A stretch of DNA of 28,809 bases from Tieghemiomyces parasiticus (lineage: Eukaryota > Kickxellomycota > Dimargaritomycetes > Dimargaritales > Dimargaritaceae). Both the position numbers and the translations under genes were made by a program. This document shows positions 8,528-18,175 of this stretch, in pieces. The stretch lies in assembly GCA_027575765.1 (NCBI GenBank), contig JANBPT010000609.1:1-28809 (forward strand), in the 5' to 3' direction. The notes under the pieces are model-generated. The model was given only the letters and a program-made list of their open reading frames with translations, did no database searches and had not been told where the DNA came from. How positions within the stretch are numbered: position 1 is the stretch's first letter; each line of letters begins with the position of its first letter.

Positions 8528-9012
8528 GCTGAAGAGTGGCCGGGTAAGATAAGAAGTGGTCGTGTACGGCGCGGTGCAAGATGGAACGTCCAAGTCAACG
8601 GTCGACTAGGAGGAGGAGAAAAGTGCCACGGAGAGATGGGGGGGGGGATAGACAAGGGTGCGTATCTGACGGGCGGATACGGGAAATGGGCCAAGTGGAA
8701 TGGGAAAGAGAGACACACCAGTAGGGAAATACAGACTGCTGAACGTGCCCTTGCATTCACGGCCGGGGGTCGGGGTTACCAGTTGGCCACCCGATGGATC
8801 GCGTTTGGAGGTGCGACCATGCTCAGGAGCTAAGCCTTGCCTACTTCTCTATGCTGGACGTCGCCTCGCCGCATGGGTCGATAGGTGCAAATATTTCTGA
8901 ACGAGTCCGTTCGGACGGCCTTTGTACTTCTTGGACCTCGTCCCCTCCCCAATGCCTAACACTACTCCGCACCCGGCCTAGGCTTTTCACCAACCTTGTT
9001 ACAACCTTCGCT
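8528..9012. other. Divergent promoter region between SRP19 and GPI13
   Basis: These 485 nt lie between opposing starts. They include a G-run at 8638-8647 and a C/T-rich leader just before 9013. An open frame in phase with GPI13 continues upstream to 8794, but that part has no family resemblance. No gene is seen. Confidence 0.5.
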
Positions 9013-11865
9013 ATGCGGCAATTCGGTTTGTGGCTGCTCCTAGTCGCCCTAGAGCTGACCGGACTGTACCTGTTCACCACAGGATTCTTCCCGTACAAGC
9101 GCAGTCTACCTGGCTTCGCCACCTTTCCGCCCTCGTCCACCAGCACCCCCCGCCCGCCCACTGCCACCTATGACCGTCTGGTTCTTATGGTGGTGGATGC
9201 CCTCCGCTTCGACTTCGTCCTGGACCCATCCACCTCCGCCATGGCCTACACGCAGGGGCTCATTCGGAAGGACCAGGCGCGGGCCTATGTCGCACGGGCC
9301 GCTCCGCCCACAGTTACCATGCCCTGCCTCAAGGCCCTGACCACGGGCTCAACCCCAAATTTTCTGGACGCCGTGCTGAATATTGTGGAGGGTGACACGT
9401 CGGCCACGCTCGCCAGCGCCGACAATGTGCTCTGGCAGTTCCGCCACGCCGCGGGAAAGCGCCTAGCCTTCTACGGCGACGACACATGGCTGCGGCTGTT
9501 CCCGAACCTGTTCGATCGCTATGAAGGGACCACGTCGTTTTTTGTCACCGACACCGTCGAGGTCGATCGGAACGTTACCCGTCACCTGCCGGCTGAACTC
9601 GAGCGCGACGACTGGGATGTCCTGATTTTGCATTACCTGGGCTTGGACCATATTGGCCACCTCGAAGGGCCCCGCAGTCAACGCATGGCCCCAAAACAAC
9701 ACGAGATGGACCAGGTGGTCGAGCAGATCCACCGCAGTCTGCTGGCGGACGACGCCACCCGTAAAGCCCGCGACCCCGCTGCCCTACCATCCCTGTTTGT
9801 ACTGCTTGGTGACCACGGCATGAACAACCTGGGTAACCATGGGGGTACGTCGGTCGGGGAGACCTCCCCGGCCCTGGTGTTTATGGGTTCGCCGCTTGAC
9901 GGGCCAGCCGCCGGCGATGAGGAGGCCCCACGCCTATCCCACTACGCTGGCACGGATACCCTCCCGACGTATGGCATTGTCAATCAGGTCGACTTGGTCC
10001 CCACGCTCAGCGTCCTCTTTGGCACGCCCATCCCACGCAACAACCTGGGCGCTCTTATTCCGGCCCTGCTCACTGGTCGCTCAGTGGAGGACCAGGCCCA
10101 GGCGTGGCAGGCCAACGCCGACCAGATCCTGGCCGTGGTCCGATCTAACCACCCAGATTTTGTGGCCACCCACCCGCGCTGGCTCGCCAACCCGGCCAAC
10201 CTTCCGGTGGCAGACTGCGACACCATCACCCCGCCGGAGGCCGGTCTCGGCCTGGCACGGCTACAGTGTTACTACACTCGCGCTCGACATTTAACAGAGC
10301 GGGGAACCGCCCCCGACCTTGCACTAGCCGCCCACCACTACGCTGGTTTGGTACGGTACGCCGGAGCAGCCATGTCGGCTTCCTTTAGCAACTACAACCT
10401 CCCGCGCATGTTGGCCGGGATCGCCGTCCTAGGCCTTGCCCTGGGCCTGGCCCTTGTGCCGTTCCTGCCAACCCTCACACGGATTCGGACCAGTCGAATT
10501 CTTGGCTTATTCACGGTCAATCTGGCGGGCAACCCGTACTGGTTCCCCGCCTGGCTATTCCTGCTCATGGTGGTCACCTACATGGTCACATTGCTGGGCA
10601 CCAGCTACGTTGAGGATGAACAGTACTTTTGGTATTGGTGGCAAACCAATTTGCTGGCTCTGCAGCTGGTACGGATCCTCCAAGCCCCCGCTGCGGCCTT
10701 TCCCGTCGCGGCCAACCGCGGGTGGACTGCGGGACGTCTGGGCCTCCAGCTAGTTCTATGGCGTCTGGCCCAACAGTGGAACGACGCCGGCACGCGATTA
10801 CGTGACATTAAGGACATCCGTAGCCTTCTTGGTAATCAGTTCGATTCCGTCACGGCCGGTCTCTTGCTCTTGACCCTTATGATTGTGGCTGCGCACCAGT
10901 GGCAGACGCTATCCCCCGGTCGGTCTTACCACGCCTACGTGGCTCGAGCGGCCACCGCAGGTCTGGCCGTAAGCGTGTTTGGCTCTCACCTCCTCTCGCA
11001 GGGTCCCGACGGCCTTGTCCGGGCCCCCGCGGTGTACCTGGCGGTGGCCCATTGGGGAGCCACGTTAGCCACAGGGTCTACCTTTGCCCAGGCGGCCTAT
11101 GCACTTTATGGGGTCTCCCTCTTGGCCACCGTCGCTTGGGCCTACGGTGCCCGGTGCAGGCACCCCGCGGAGCGATCCCGAGTCTACCTCGTTGCCGGTC
11201 GGTCAGCACTTGCCACCTTTACCCTCCTCCTCGTGCTACTGAACCGCCTGTCTAATGCTGGCCTCCTCCTCATCTTCCACCTGCTCCTGCGCCTCGACAC
11301 CCCGATTCGAAACTATACCACAACCCACCAGCCCGTCCTCCCGACTGCCGTCTCCCTGCTGGCCATCACGGCCTCCTTCTACAATTTTGGCTACTCGAAC
11401 TCACTCGCCACTGTTGACCTCAGCATGGCCTACACGGGCGTGGCAGCTTACCAGGTGGGACTGGTAGGTTTACTCACCTACGTATCCAACTGGTCGGGTC
11501 CGATTTTCTGGAGTGCGGCCGCAGCCCTCGGGCCGGTCGAAGGGCAGGCGTTAACGGGGCAGTGGGCCAAGACCCTCGCACCACCCACCCAGCCTCGGGG
11601 GGAATCCTCCGTGCAAGGGCCACTGGTACCCGCGACCCCAGGGGTTGGATCCCGTCTTGCCCGCCGGGCCGTCGCGGTGTTTACATTAGGCCAAGTATTT
11701 GCCCTCTTCTTCCTAACCATAGTAGTTACCATCCAACGCCGGCATCTGTTCATCTGGTCAGTATTCTCCCCAAAATTCCTGTTCCAGGTCGTGTGGACGG
11801 TCCATTTCATATTTACGTTGGGTGGTAGTCTGTGGCTTTCTGGGTGGCTGGCGACCACTGGGTAG
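9013..11865 (+). CDS. GPI13: GPI ethanolamine phosphate transferase 3 (Gpi13/PIG-O)
   Basis: This ER membrane enzyme adds phosphoethanolamine to the third mannose of the GPI precursor, the group later joined to proteins. The single-exon product is 950 aa from ATG 9013; yeast Gpi13 and human PIG-O are slightly longer. The N-terminus is a signal anchor (LWLLLVALELTGLYLFTTGF). The lumenal alkaline-phosphatase-fold domain shows LVLMVVDALRFDFVL (56-70), PPTVTMPCLKALTTGSTP (98-115), YGDDTW (154-159), HYLGLDHIGH (207-216) and LLGDHGMNNLGNHGG (264-278). These carry the metal-binding Asp/His residues and the Thr-containing catalytic loop of the PIG-N/O/G group. From about residue 455 the chain is a long multi-helix membrane domain. 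The frame is also open from 8794, but 9013 places the signal anchor at residue 1. It diverges from SRP19 and converges on mS26. Confidence 0.95.
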   Translation: MRQFGLWLLLVALELTGLYLFTTGFFPYKRSLPGFATFPPSSTSTPRPPTATYDRLVLMVVDALRFDFVLDPSTSAMAYTQGLIRKDQARAYVARAAPPTVTMPCLKALTTGSTPNFLDAVLNIVEGDTSATLASADNVLWQFRHAAGKRLAFYGDDTWLRLFPNLFDRYEGTTSFFVTDTVEVDRNVTRHLPAELERDDWDVLILHYLGLDHIGHLEGPRSQRMAPKQHEMDQVVEQIHRSLLADDATRKARDPAALPSLFVLLGDHGMNNLGNHGGTSVGETSPALVFMGSPLDGPAAGDEEAPRLSHYAGTDTLPTYGIVNQVDLVPTLSVLFGTPIPRNNLGALIPALLTGRSVEDQAQAWQANADQILAVVRSNHPDFVATHPRWLANPANLPVADCDTITPPEAGLGLARLQCYYTRARHLTERGTAPDLALAAHHYAGLVRYAGAAMSASFSNYNLPRMLAGIAVLGLALGLALVPFLPTLTRIRTSRILGLFTVNLAGNPYWFPAWLFLLMVVTYMVTLLGTSYVEDEQYFWYWWQTNLLALQLVRILQAPAAAFPVAANRGWTAGRLGLQLVLWRLAQQWNDAGTRLRDIKDIRSLLGNQFDSVTAGLLLLTLMIVAAHQWQTLSPGRSYHAYVARAATAGLAVSVFGSHLLSQGPDGLVRAPAVYLAVAHWGATLATGSTFAQAAYALYGVSLLATVAWAYGARCRHPAERSRVYLVAGRSALATFTLLLVLLNRLSNAGLLLIFHLLLRLDTPIRNYTTTHQPVLPTAVSLLAITASFYNFGYSNSLATVDLSMAYTGVAAYQVGLVGLLTYVSNWSGPIFWSAAAALGPVEGQALTGQWAKTLAPPTQPRGESSVQGPLVPATPGVGSRLARRAVAVFTLGQVFALFFLTIVVTIQRRHLFIWSVFSPKFLFQVVWTVHFIFTLGGSLWLSGWLATTG

Positions 11866-12097
11866 CCTGGCTTATATCCCTCTTAATTCTCCATTTCACC
11901 CCCTTCCCCGCGTCCCCCATTCATCTCAACTCGACTGACGACCATTACCATCCTTCTATGAAAAATGGCTTTAATAACGGGGAAACGAAAAATAAGGTAG
12001 TTGGGTCATCGGGTAACGCACAGGCCAAGGAAGGGCATTCCGACCTACTGTACCCGTGTACAGGGGCATACTAATCGCCGGAAGGTAGTGACTGATC

Positions 12098-13192
12098 TTA
12101 CTGGGCCTCGGGCTGAGCGTCAGCGGGCGACCGAGAGATGTGCTCCTCAAACACGTGGAGCCCGATGCGGCCTTCCATATCAGTTTCGCTCATGACAGAC
12201 TCGAGTTCGTTGGTACGCTGCGTGACGAGATGCTCGGAATTCTGCTCAACGTGGTAGTTGGAGCCGATGGTACGGGCGCCGAGGTCAGCGAGTTCGTTCG
12301 CGGCGGGTGAATCGCCAAACACACGCTGGAGGTACGCGTCGATATTGTCCTTGGTCACGAAGGTTTGGGCGTTGTAAAACAAGGCCACCATCTGCTCGCG
12401 AAGCTGATGGCGACGGGCGTCGTCGACTTCCTGCTTGTTCTGCAGGCGGCGGGCGGCACGTTCCTCAAAGAACCGCTTGCGGTCCTCGGGGCTACTGAAC
12501 GCCTTGACCAGGGTAGACTCAATCGGCGCGTCCTTCATCACGGTGGTGCCCTGCGCATTGAGCAGGTTCTCGGCTGAGTACGGGTCACTGCTGACTTGGG
12601 CTTGGAAATCCGCCCGGGCCTGTCGCTGCTCCTCGCGTTTCGCCCGGACCTCCTGGCGCCGGGTCTCTACCGCGCGCGCCTCGGACTCCCGGCGCGTGTC
12701 CGAAAGGGTCAGGCTGTCAGCCCGGAAATCGTAGCGGGACCGCGTAAGTTCGCGATCGTACAGGATCTGTGGCGATGTCTTAGGCCGGTCCTGCAGCGTC
12801 TGGCGCTTGGAAGGGCCCTCCAGGTCAACCCGCGACATGGGGGGTTTTTTAGGAGGCGGCTGCGCCGACCACGTCTTGGCCTTTTCCTTCTTCAGCTCCT
12901 CCGGATCCCTACCAGTCGCTTTGGCCTCCTTCTTGCGCTGCTTGGCGGCCTTCTTGGACTCCGGAGGAAACCATAGCTTCTTAGGAGGCACGAACCCCGG
13001 CGCGTAACCACACACCCCTGGGATGTAACCGTTCGGTAGGGTCGATGGATCCGGCAGGTTTTCAAGGTGCTTGTTCGGGGTGATGAGGCGGTAGTGGCGC
13101 GACTTGAAACGACGAGCCACGGTGAGCGGCCCCTGCCGCAGAACGGAGGGGGCCGCAGGAAGAGTACGAAACGACGTAAACGGTAGGCTCAT
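12098..13192 (-). CDS. Mitochondrial small ribosomal subunit protein mS26 (Pet123 family), probable
   Basis: This intronless frame of 364 aa begins at ATG 13192 (MSLPFTSFRTLPAAPSVLRQ), a basic, Ser/Ala-rich start typical of mitochondrial import. The frame stays open to 13462, but the extra residues look non-conserved. A basic Pro/Lys-rich part (about 70-145) leads into a long charged coiled coil (about 145-275) and then ALFYNAQTFVTKDNIDAYLQ (270-289). This last motif resembles human mS26 (EEVKNFITRENLEARVE) and yeast Pet123 (YHVANEFIVTESQLLKKID), and is the main reason for the call. mS26 is a mitochondria-specific small-subunit protein near the mRNA exit region. The segment HYRLITPNKHLENLPDPSTL (34-53) looks conserved, but I cannot place it. 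A different coiled-coil mitoribosomal protein is possible. Confidence 0.62.
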   Translation of the reverse strand: MSLPFTSFRTLPAAPSVLRQGPLTVARRFKSRHYRLITPNKHLENLPDPSTLPNGYIPGVCGYAPGFVPPKKLWFPPESKKAAKQRKKEAKATGRDPEELKKEKAKTWSAQPPPKKPPMSRVDLEGPSKRQTLQDRPKTSPQILYDRELTRSRYDFRADSLTLSDTRRESEARAVETRRQEVRAKREEQRQARADFQAQVSSDPYSAENLLNAQGTTVMKDAPIESTLVKAFSSPEDRKRFFEERAARRLQNKQEVDDARRHQLREQMVALFYNAQTFVTKDNIDAYLQRVFGDSPAANELADLGARTIGSNYHVEQNSEHLVTQRTNELESVMSETDMEGRIGLHVFEEHISRSPADAQPEAQ

Positions 13193-13746
13193 GGTGATGC
13201 ACTCAATCGAAACGGTAAAGGTGAGGGAGAGTGGGACGAGGACGCAAGGGATCAACGAGTAGTCAAGGCACCAGTGCAAGAAGGTAACGGGAATGCCACC
13301 AGTCGCAATGGTTACCGCGGGTTGGTCGTGGTGGTGATCAGTGAGGTAAGGGCTTGCAATTGGCCGATCCGCAAGGGCCCGGAATCTACCGCAAATCAGC
13401 CCAGCTACAAACTGTACCCTATGTTCACGCCAGCGCTGGGTGGCCCGACGGTAGACAGACAACTACATTCACGTGACTGTACCGGCTGACTTGCTGACAG
13501 GCCAACCGTACTTCTCTCCCCCCACCCTTTGCCCAACGAAGTCGAGTCGAGGGCAACGTGCAACACTGGTTGCTAGTTATAGAAATTGATGGTATTCTAT
13601 GGCAAAGTAAGACTGGACTTTTATTCATAGCAATGGAAACTTGCGAGTAAAGTAATGACGAAAATTTACAGAGAAAACCAAAGGTTGTTCTAACTGGCCC
13701 ATACCAACGGATGAACAGACCGAAAAGAGGAGGTGAGGGAACAGGA
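13193..13746. other. Intergenic region upstream of mS26
   Basis: It should contain the mS26 promoter at its left end and the 3' UTR of the secreted-peptide gene at its right end. A minus-strand AATAAA (TTTATT at 13620-13625) fits polyadenylation of the peptide gene. ORFs across it (for example the 159-codon minus frame from 13904) show no family resemblance. Confidence 0.45.
13620..13625 (-). terminator. Polyadenylation signal AATAAA of the secreted-peptide gene
   Basis: Reading the minus strand gives AATAAA, 121 nt past the stop codon at 13747. Distance and orientation suit the 3' end of the small secreted protein gene. Confidence 0.45.
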
Positions 13747-14016
13747 TTAGTGGTGTTTGCCACTAATTTTACTGGCGATGGCGTTACTGATGCTAACGAA
13801 GCCCTGGGTAAGGCCGTTAGCCATGTTGCTTGTCGCGTAACCCTTGTTCGCTGCCTCCTGGTTCTTGCGCCACTGCTTCTGTCCCTTGACATAATCGCTA
13901 TCAAAGATACCGCGGCGCTGCATGGCCTGAACTTTATGCGCCGGCGCCGCCGTCACTTCCGTGGCGGACAGGGCAATGATGGCAGCACAGGCGGCGACGA
14001 GAAGATGGAACTGCAT
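13747..14016 (-). CDS. Small secreted pre-pro-peptide of unknown function
   Basis: This is a single-exon, 89-aa product. The N-terminus MQFHLLVAACAAIIALSATE is a clear signal peptide, with probable cleavage near residues 22-25 (TEVTAAPA). A dibasic MQRRGIFDS follows shortly after, suggesting Kex2-type processing after R35. The remaining about 54 residues are basic and polar (KGQKQWRKNQEAANKGY), ending in a potentially amphipathic helix LTQGFVSISNAIASKISGKH. There is no cysteine in the predicted mature part, which sets it apart from disulfide-rich effectors. An in-frame ATG upstream (14292) would lose the N-terminal signal, so I chose 14016. Gene status is supported by a TATA box about 155 nt upstream and an AATAAA downstream. 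I do not recognise the family; a secreted effector-like, pheromone-like or surface-active peptide are all guesses. Confidence 0.7.
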   Translation of the reverse strand: MQFHLLVAACAAIIALSATEVTAAPAHKVQAMQRRGIFDSDYVKGQKQWRKNQEAANKGYATSNMANGLTQGFVSISNAIASKISGKHH

Positions 14017-14170
14017 GGTGATGGATAAAGCGGGCGGAATTGGGAAGTAGGTGGAACGGCAGGAGATCCGATGTAGTAGGCGGAAGATGTGGTGTGGCAG
14101 CGGGCTGTGAAGTGTATTGGCGAGTAAGGTAATGATGTCGAATAAATAAAACGGGAGGCCGGCCTGGTGG

Positions 14171-14178
14171 TATTTATA
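14171..14178 (-). promoter_or_regulatory. TATA box of the secreted-peptide gene
   Basis: The minus strand reads TATAAATA, a consensus TATA box, about 155 nt before the ATG at 14016. It is the clearest TATA element in the window and suits a strongly or conditionally expressed gene. Confidence 0.55.
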
Positions 14179-15614
14179 AGACTTTGTGGTGGAGCCAAAA
14201 ATAAGATTAGTGCCCGTGTGACTATCAACCAGGTAACCTGCCGCCCAGCGCTCGTCAAATGCCAAGGACGCCGGCTGGAGCGAGGGAATCATCCTCTCCG
14301 TTAGTAGATTGTAAACGTGTCCACGGTCGGGCAGTGGCGGTCCGCCGCGGATCTCTCTGACCGGACTTACTCATCAAGGTGGCGAGGTGTAGTTGAATAT
14401 TCCAAGTTACACGTGGCGCTGACGGTCACCGACAGCCGAGCGAAAAGCCGATAGACCAGATCAACCCGAACGGCCCTCATACTTTTGCCCTAAGCAAGGA
14501 AAAAAAAGAGCACAGCGATGCGACTGTGTTTTAGAAAGGTTGGGAAGGGAAGGTGCCGGGACTAGAGTATGGTAAGTGGGAAAACAGGGCTCATTGTAAA
14601 TAAAAAAAATCATGTACGCTATGAAGGACTCTCTGTGCAACGACCAGACGTCCGGCGACACACCGTTGAGCCGGTAAATGATTTATGGCAGGGCCTGCAA
14701 AATAGAGCGGTTCTGCGCCAATGACTCCGACCTGGCCGTTTGCATACAGGGATGGTCGTTGGAACCTGGAATTCCGATATCACTCGTTAAGTATAATTTT
14801 AGATCATGAATTGCGCCACCGCCACAACCACCACGTATGGCGGAACGTTGCTGCTCCCTGAGGTAGAAGCTCTAATTGTCCCTCTGCATCGTCAGTTAAT
14901 AACGATGAAGTTGGAAGAGAGACCATATCATTTATGCATTGACATTATGCTACCAGCGCTGCCGTGATAGACGGCTAAACACCGTAAGGATGCTGAGCAA
15001 GAGGAACATCAGCTGCTGAATGTAATAGAGAGATTCGGACAGTGTCAGAGTTATCTTTGACGCCTGGCAGCCGAGTTTGTCAATAGCAGGCCTGGTGGAA
15101 TGGATTTTCCTAGTATAGTACCATTGATAAGTCCCATAGGGAACAGGCATCTAATGTTTAAGCGGATACAGCCACGCACATCTGCGTTCACATATCGTCG
15201 ACTACCGAGCGTGGCGGTGATGGAATACAAAAATAGGTGACAGCTATGTAAAAGGCACTGCATATCGTCTAGTACCAGAAACTCGCCCAGTAAGCGCCAT
15301 TCTGACATGCCTGGGCCGATAGGAGCTTGCCTAGCTACTGAGCTTCTTCGCACCACAATATACATCACTGCAGGGCCATGAAGTGGGCAGGCAACTGCCC
15401 CTGTTGGTCGTTGACCACCAGCTGGCCACGCGGCACAGTCAACCGGGGCCACCCTTTAGTGACGCGCTTTTCAGTGAATGTGAAAAATGGTATTGTAGAG
15501 TAGTTCAGCTACTAGCCGTCGACTGTGTACTCGGGAGAATACGCAACTAATAGCCAAGAGGTTGGAAGGCAGTAGATAGTGAAGTGACAGGAAGGCAGGT
15601 GGCCAGGAAAAGAA

Positions 15615-15636
15615 CTCTCTCTCTCTATATATATAT
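15615..15636. repeat. Simple repeat (CT)6(AT)5
   Basis: Six CT units run directly into five AT units. It is a compound microsatellite in non-coding DNA with no sign of function. Confidence 0.85.
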
Positions 15637-16140
15637 TCAGAACCTACCTGTGTTTGGCCATCTATAGCCAAATAGCAATATCTCGATGGAGTTTGAAGCC
15701 CCGCCATATGTTTATCGTAGCAACCCTTTACTAAAAGAAGCCAAAGTTATCGTGAAACGCCCAATCTGCCCCCTTGCGGAATAATAGGCGAAACACGCTA
15801 GGATGGTGTGGAGATAAGCAGCAGAGCTCAATGTATATACATAGTGGGCATGAGCTCTTTTTTTATTGTCAGATCCTAAAACTTAACACCGAATGAAGTT
15901 TCGCGTATTGCAAATTTAGGATTGTAGGCAGGGGGGTTAAGGCTGGCGTATAGTAGACGTCTCATGTCACGATCTAGGTATTAGAGAGCGCTCAAGTTCG
16001 GGAACAAGTTTAAGCAACCGTTATGCTGCATTAGGGACAACTAGGTTTGATCTTTGGGAACTGCGACTTGGTTCCACGAACTTCACTTGTCGTCGCCTTA
16101 ACGCACGTCCTATATTGGTGTAGGATGTGGCATTTAATGA

Positions 16141-18175
16141 TTATCCAAACAGCTCGTCCTCCGCTAGAAGTTGTGCGCGAAGCTGCTGCACGGCCTTTTG
16201 GTGTTTCTTGGACTGCTCGTGGTTGATTCGCTGGGCTACCGACTTAAACCGCTTCCGGCACGGCTCGCACTGCAACGGGTCAGTCTCCTCGATGGTGTCG
16301 TCCCCATCTTCGTCGCCAACAGCCTCTGCTATACATCCGGGACTTCCTTGACTCCCGTCATTGGTGGGAGTGGCCGTTGTAGTACTTTGCGGCGTTGTTT
16401 TGCTAGTGTTGGTCGCACTGCCGAACCCATGGTTACCCAGTGAGGCCTGCTGCGCAAAAGCCTCAGATAGAGCCTCGCCACTGTCGTCGTCTTGGCTATT
16501 TCCATTCGCACTAGCTTCCTCGTCCGATCCGTCACTCTCGGTGTAATCGTCTTCCCCCTCCGTCATACGGTAGAGCCGCTCGTACGCCCGTTCGTCCACT
16601 TTGGCCCAGGCAGGCTCCTGGTACGTTGCTGCGGCTGTGTCCCGGGTCTGCTTGGCCTCATCTAGACGCTTTTTCCGTTCCACCTCGCGCTGCCGCTGGG
16701 CCTCCTGCTGTTCTTCATTCCAGGCCTGCATGCGGGGGTCACGTTTCTTGACGTAGAGGGCCAGCGACTGGTAAAGCAAAATGGTGAAGCGGGTTCCAAT
16801 CGAGACGCGAGTTAAAGTCCACTGTGCGAGGCTAGGGCTCTAAAGTTCGCCTTGCGGGTCAAGGGGTAGCCCGGTTAGGCCTAGGTCCCAAGCAACGCTT
16901 ACCTTAACTACCTCGCTGTACTCTTTCCGGGCCGTCTCACGCGCTTTACGGTTTTCTTTCTCAATGGCGCGCCGCACGTACCGGTTGGGCGCGTCGGATG
17001 GTTTGTACTTATCGTGCCAGGCGAATGTGCGCTGGGTTTGGAACCCGGTCCAGAAGTTGTAAAAGTCTACCAGATTATAGAGGTGGCGCGAGTCGCCGCG
17101 GTACGTGATGGGTTCCTTGGCATGGGTGAAGGACTGACCAAAGTCCAGGTTCTGCAGGAGGGCTACACGTGCCGGGTCCGTCATGCGGGGCCCAAGTTTC
17201 AGCTCCTCCTCCGCGACGGCACGGAATACCTTGCCATACACCACAAAGAAGCCCTATGATTTCGATTGGAGGTAATGGGAAGGAGGGGGAGGTTCCCCAG
17301 GGTGTGGAGACGACGTGGGTTAGCTCTGGGTTAATGTGCACTGTTCTGGTCAACTGTAATCACCATGGATAGTTAGGGCTTACATCAAAGGCGTCCGTGA
17401 AGCCGCGATAAACGCTAGTGCTGAAATACTTCATGAGGACATCGCTTGTCAGACCTGAGGACATGGCCTCTGGGTTGGTCGGGTCGAAGTTGGCTGTGGG
17501 TACCGAGGATGGGTTGGAGGGTGGGGTTGGGATTGGGGGGGGTTGTTAGTTAGGCATAGGTATAAGGTTTGTTGCGGAAATTGTGAACGCGGCGGCGGCG
17601 AAGTAGGCTGGACCAAAATCTTTGCGGTGCATGAGGACCAGTCGTCTGCTGCTTGTCCAGTATGGGTCCTTACCTCCTCGTAGAATGGCATCTTTGTGGT
17701 CATCGTACCTGGTAGGGGCGGCAGGTTCCCCGAGAAACATGATACGCATGCAAACATGGTCAGTTGAGATGGTGTCTACCGAGTTACGGTGCCACGCCGG
17801 TTTCAACGGCTGGGGGATGTCTAGCCCACGAGAAATTCTCGGCCAGACACTTACCATGCCCGTTCGTGTGGGTCAGATAACACCTCGTAAGCGCTGCGTA
17901 TCTCGGCGAAAACTTCCGTAGCCTTTTCTACCTGGTGGTAGTTCTTGTCTAGCGCACAAAGTAGCAGGGACATAAATAAAAAATGTCAACTTCCACGGTT
18001 AATACTTGGTAGCCGAACAAAGACATTGGTTTTAGCTCCGGGTTAACCCAATAACTATTGACGGCTACTTACCGGGGTGCCAACGCAGGGCCTGTTGACG
18101 GTAGGCCTTCTTGAGCTCGTCGCTGGTCGCGTCGGCGCTCACGCCGAGCAACTCGTAGTAGCAGGTCTTGGCCAT
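16141..18175 (-). CDS. JJJ1: DnaJ protein Jjj1/DNAJC21, 60S ribosome biogenesis (six exons)
   Basis: This J-protein stimulates cytosolic Hsp70 to strip Arx1 and other shuttling factors from pre-60S particles. Exons in transcript order are 18175-18073, 17948-17855, 17708-17674, 17493-17384, 17253-16903 and 16767-16141; product 439 aa. The J-domain occupies residues 4 to about 75, and its HPD triad (33-35) is split by intron 1 (WHP, then DKN). The text across junctions, [17 protein letters not shown] and [20 protein letters not shown], follows human DNAJC21 closely. The Jjj1-specific middle part has [18 protein letters not shown] and [20 protein letters not shown], then a charged coiled coil and an acidic stretch. 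A C2H2 finger (C398, C401, H414, H420) lies near the C-terminus; yeast Jjj1 has two fingers, while one is seen here. Exon 3 is only 35 nt. Confidence 0.95.

Larger units (their letters stand above)
14017..16140. other. Gene-poor region of about 2.1 kb
   Basis: Apart from the promoter of the peptide gene at its left end, I find no coding sequence. The base composition is less GC-rich than in the genes. ORFs (up to 133 codons at 15051-15452 on the minus strand) have no protein-like pattern and no splice-linked partners. A CT/AT simple repeat lies at 15615-15636. No tRNA or rRNA signature was found. The right end lies past the Jjj1 stop and should carry its 3' UTR. Confidence 0.5.

Noticed and set aside
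8794..9012. Upstream extension of the GPI13 frame
   Set aside because: It would bury the signal anchor behind 73 non-conserved residues; the family starts with the anchor.
13193..13462. Longer 454-aa version of the mS26 frame
   Set aside because: The extra 90 residues lack conservation-like pattern, while ATG 13192 begins a good mitochondrial presequence.
15051..15452. 133-codon minus-strand ORF in the gene-poor region
   Set aside because: Composition and pattern are not protein-like, no family is recognised and no linked exons are found.
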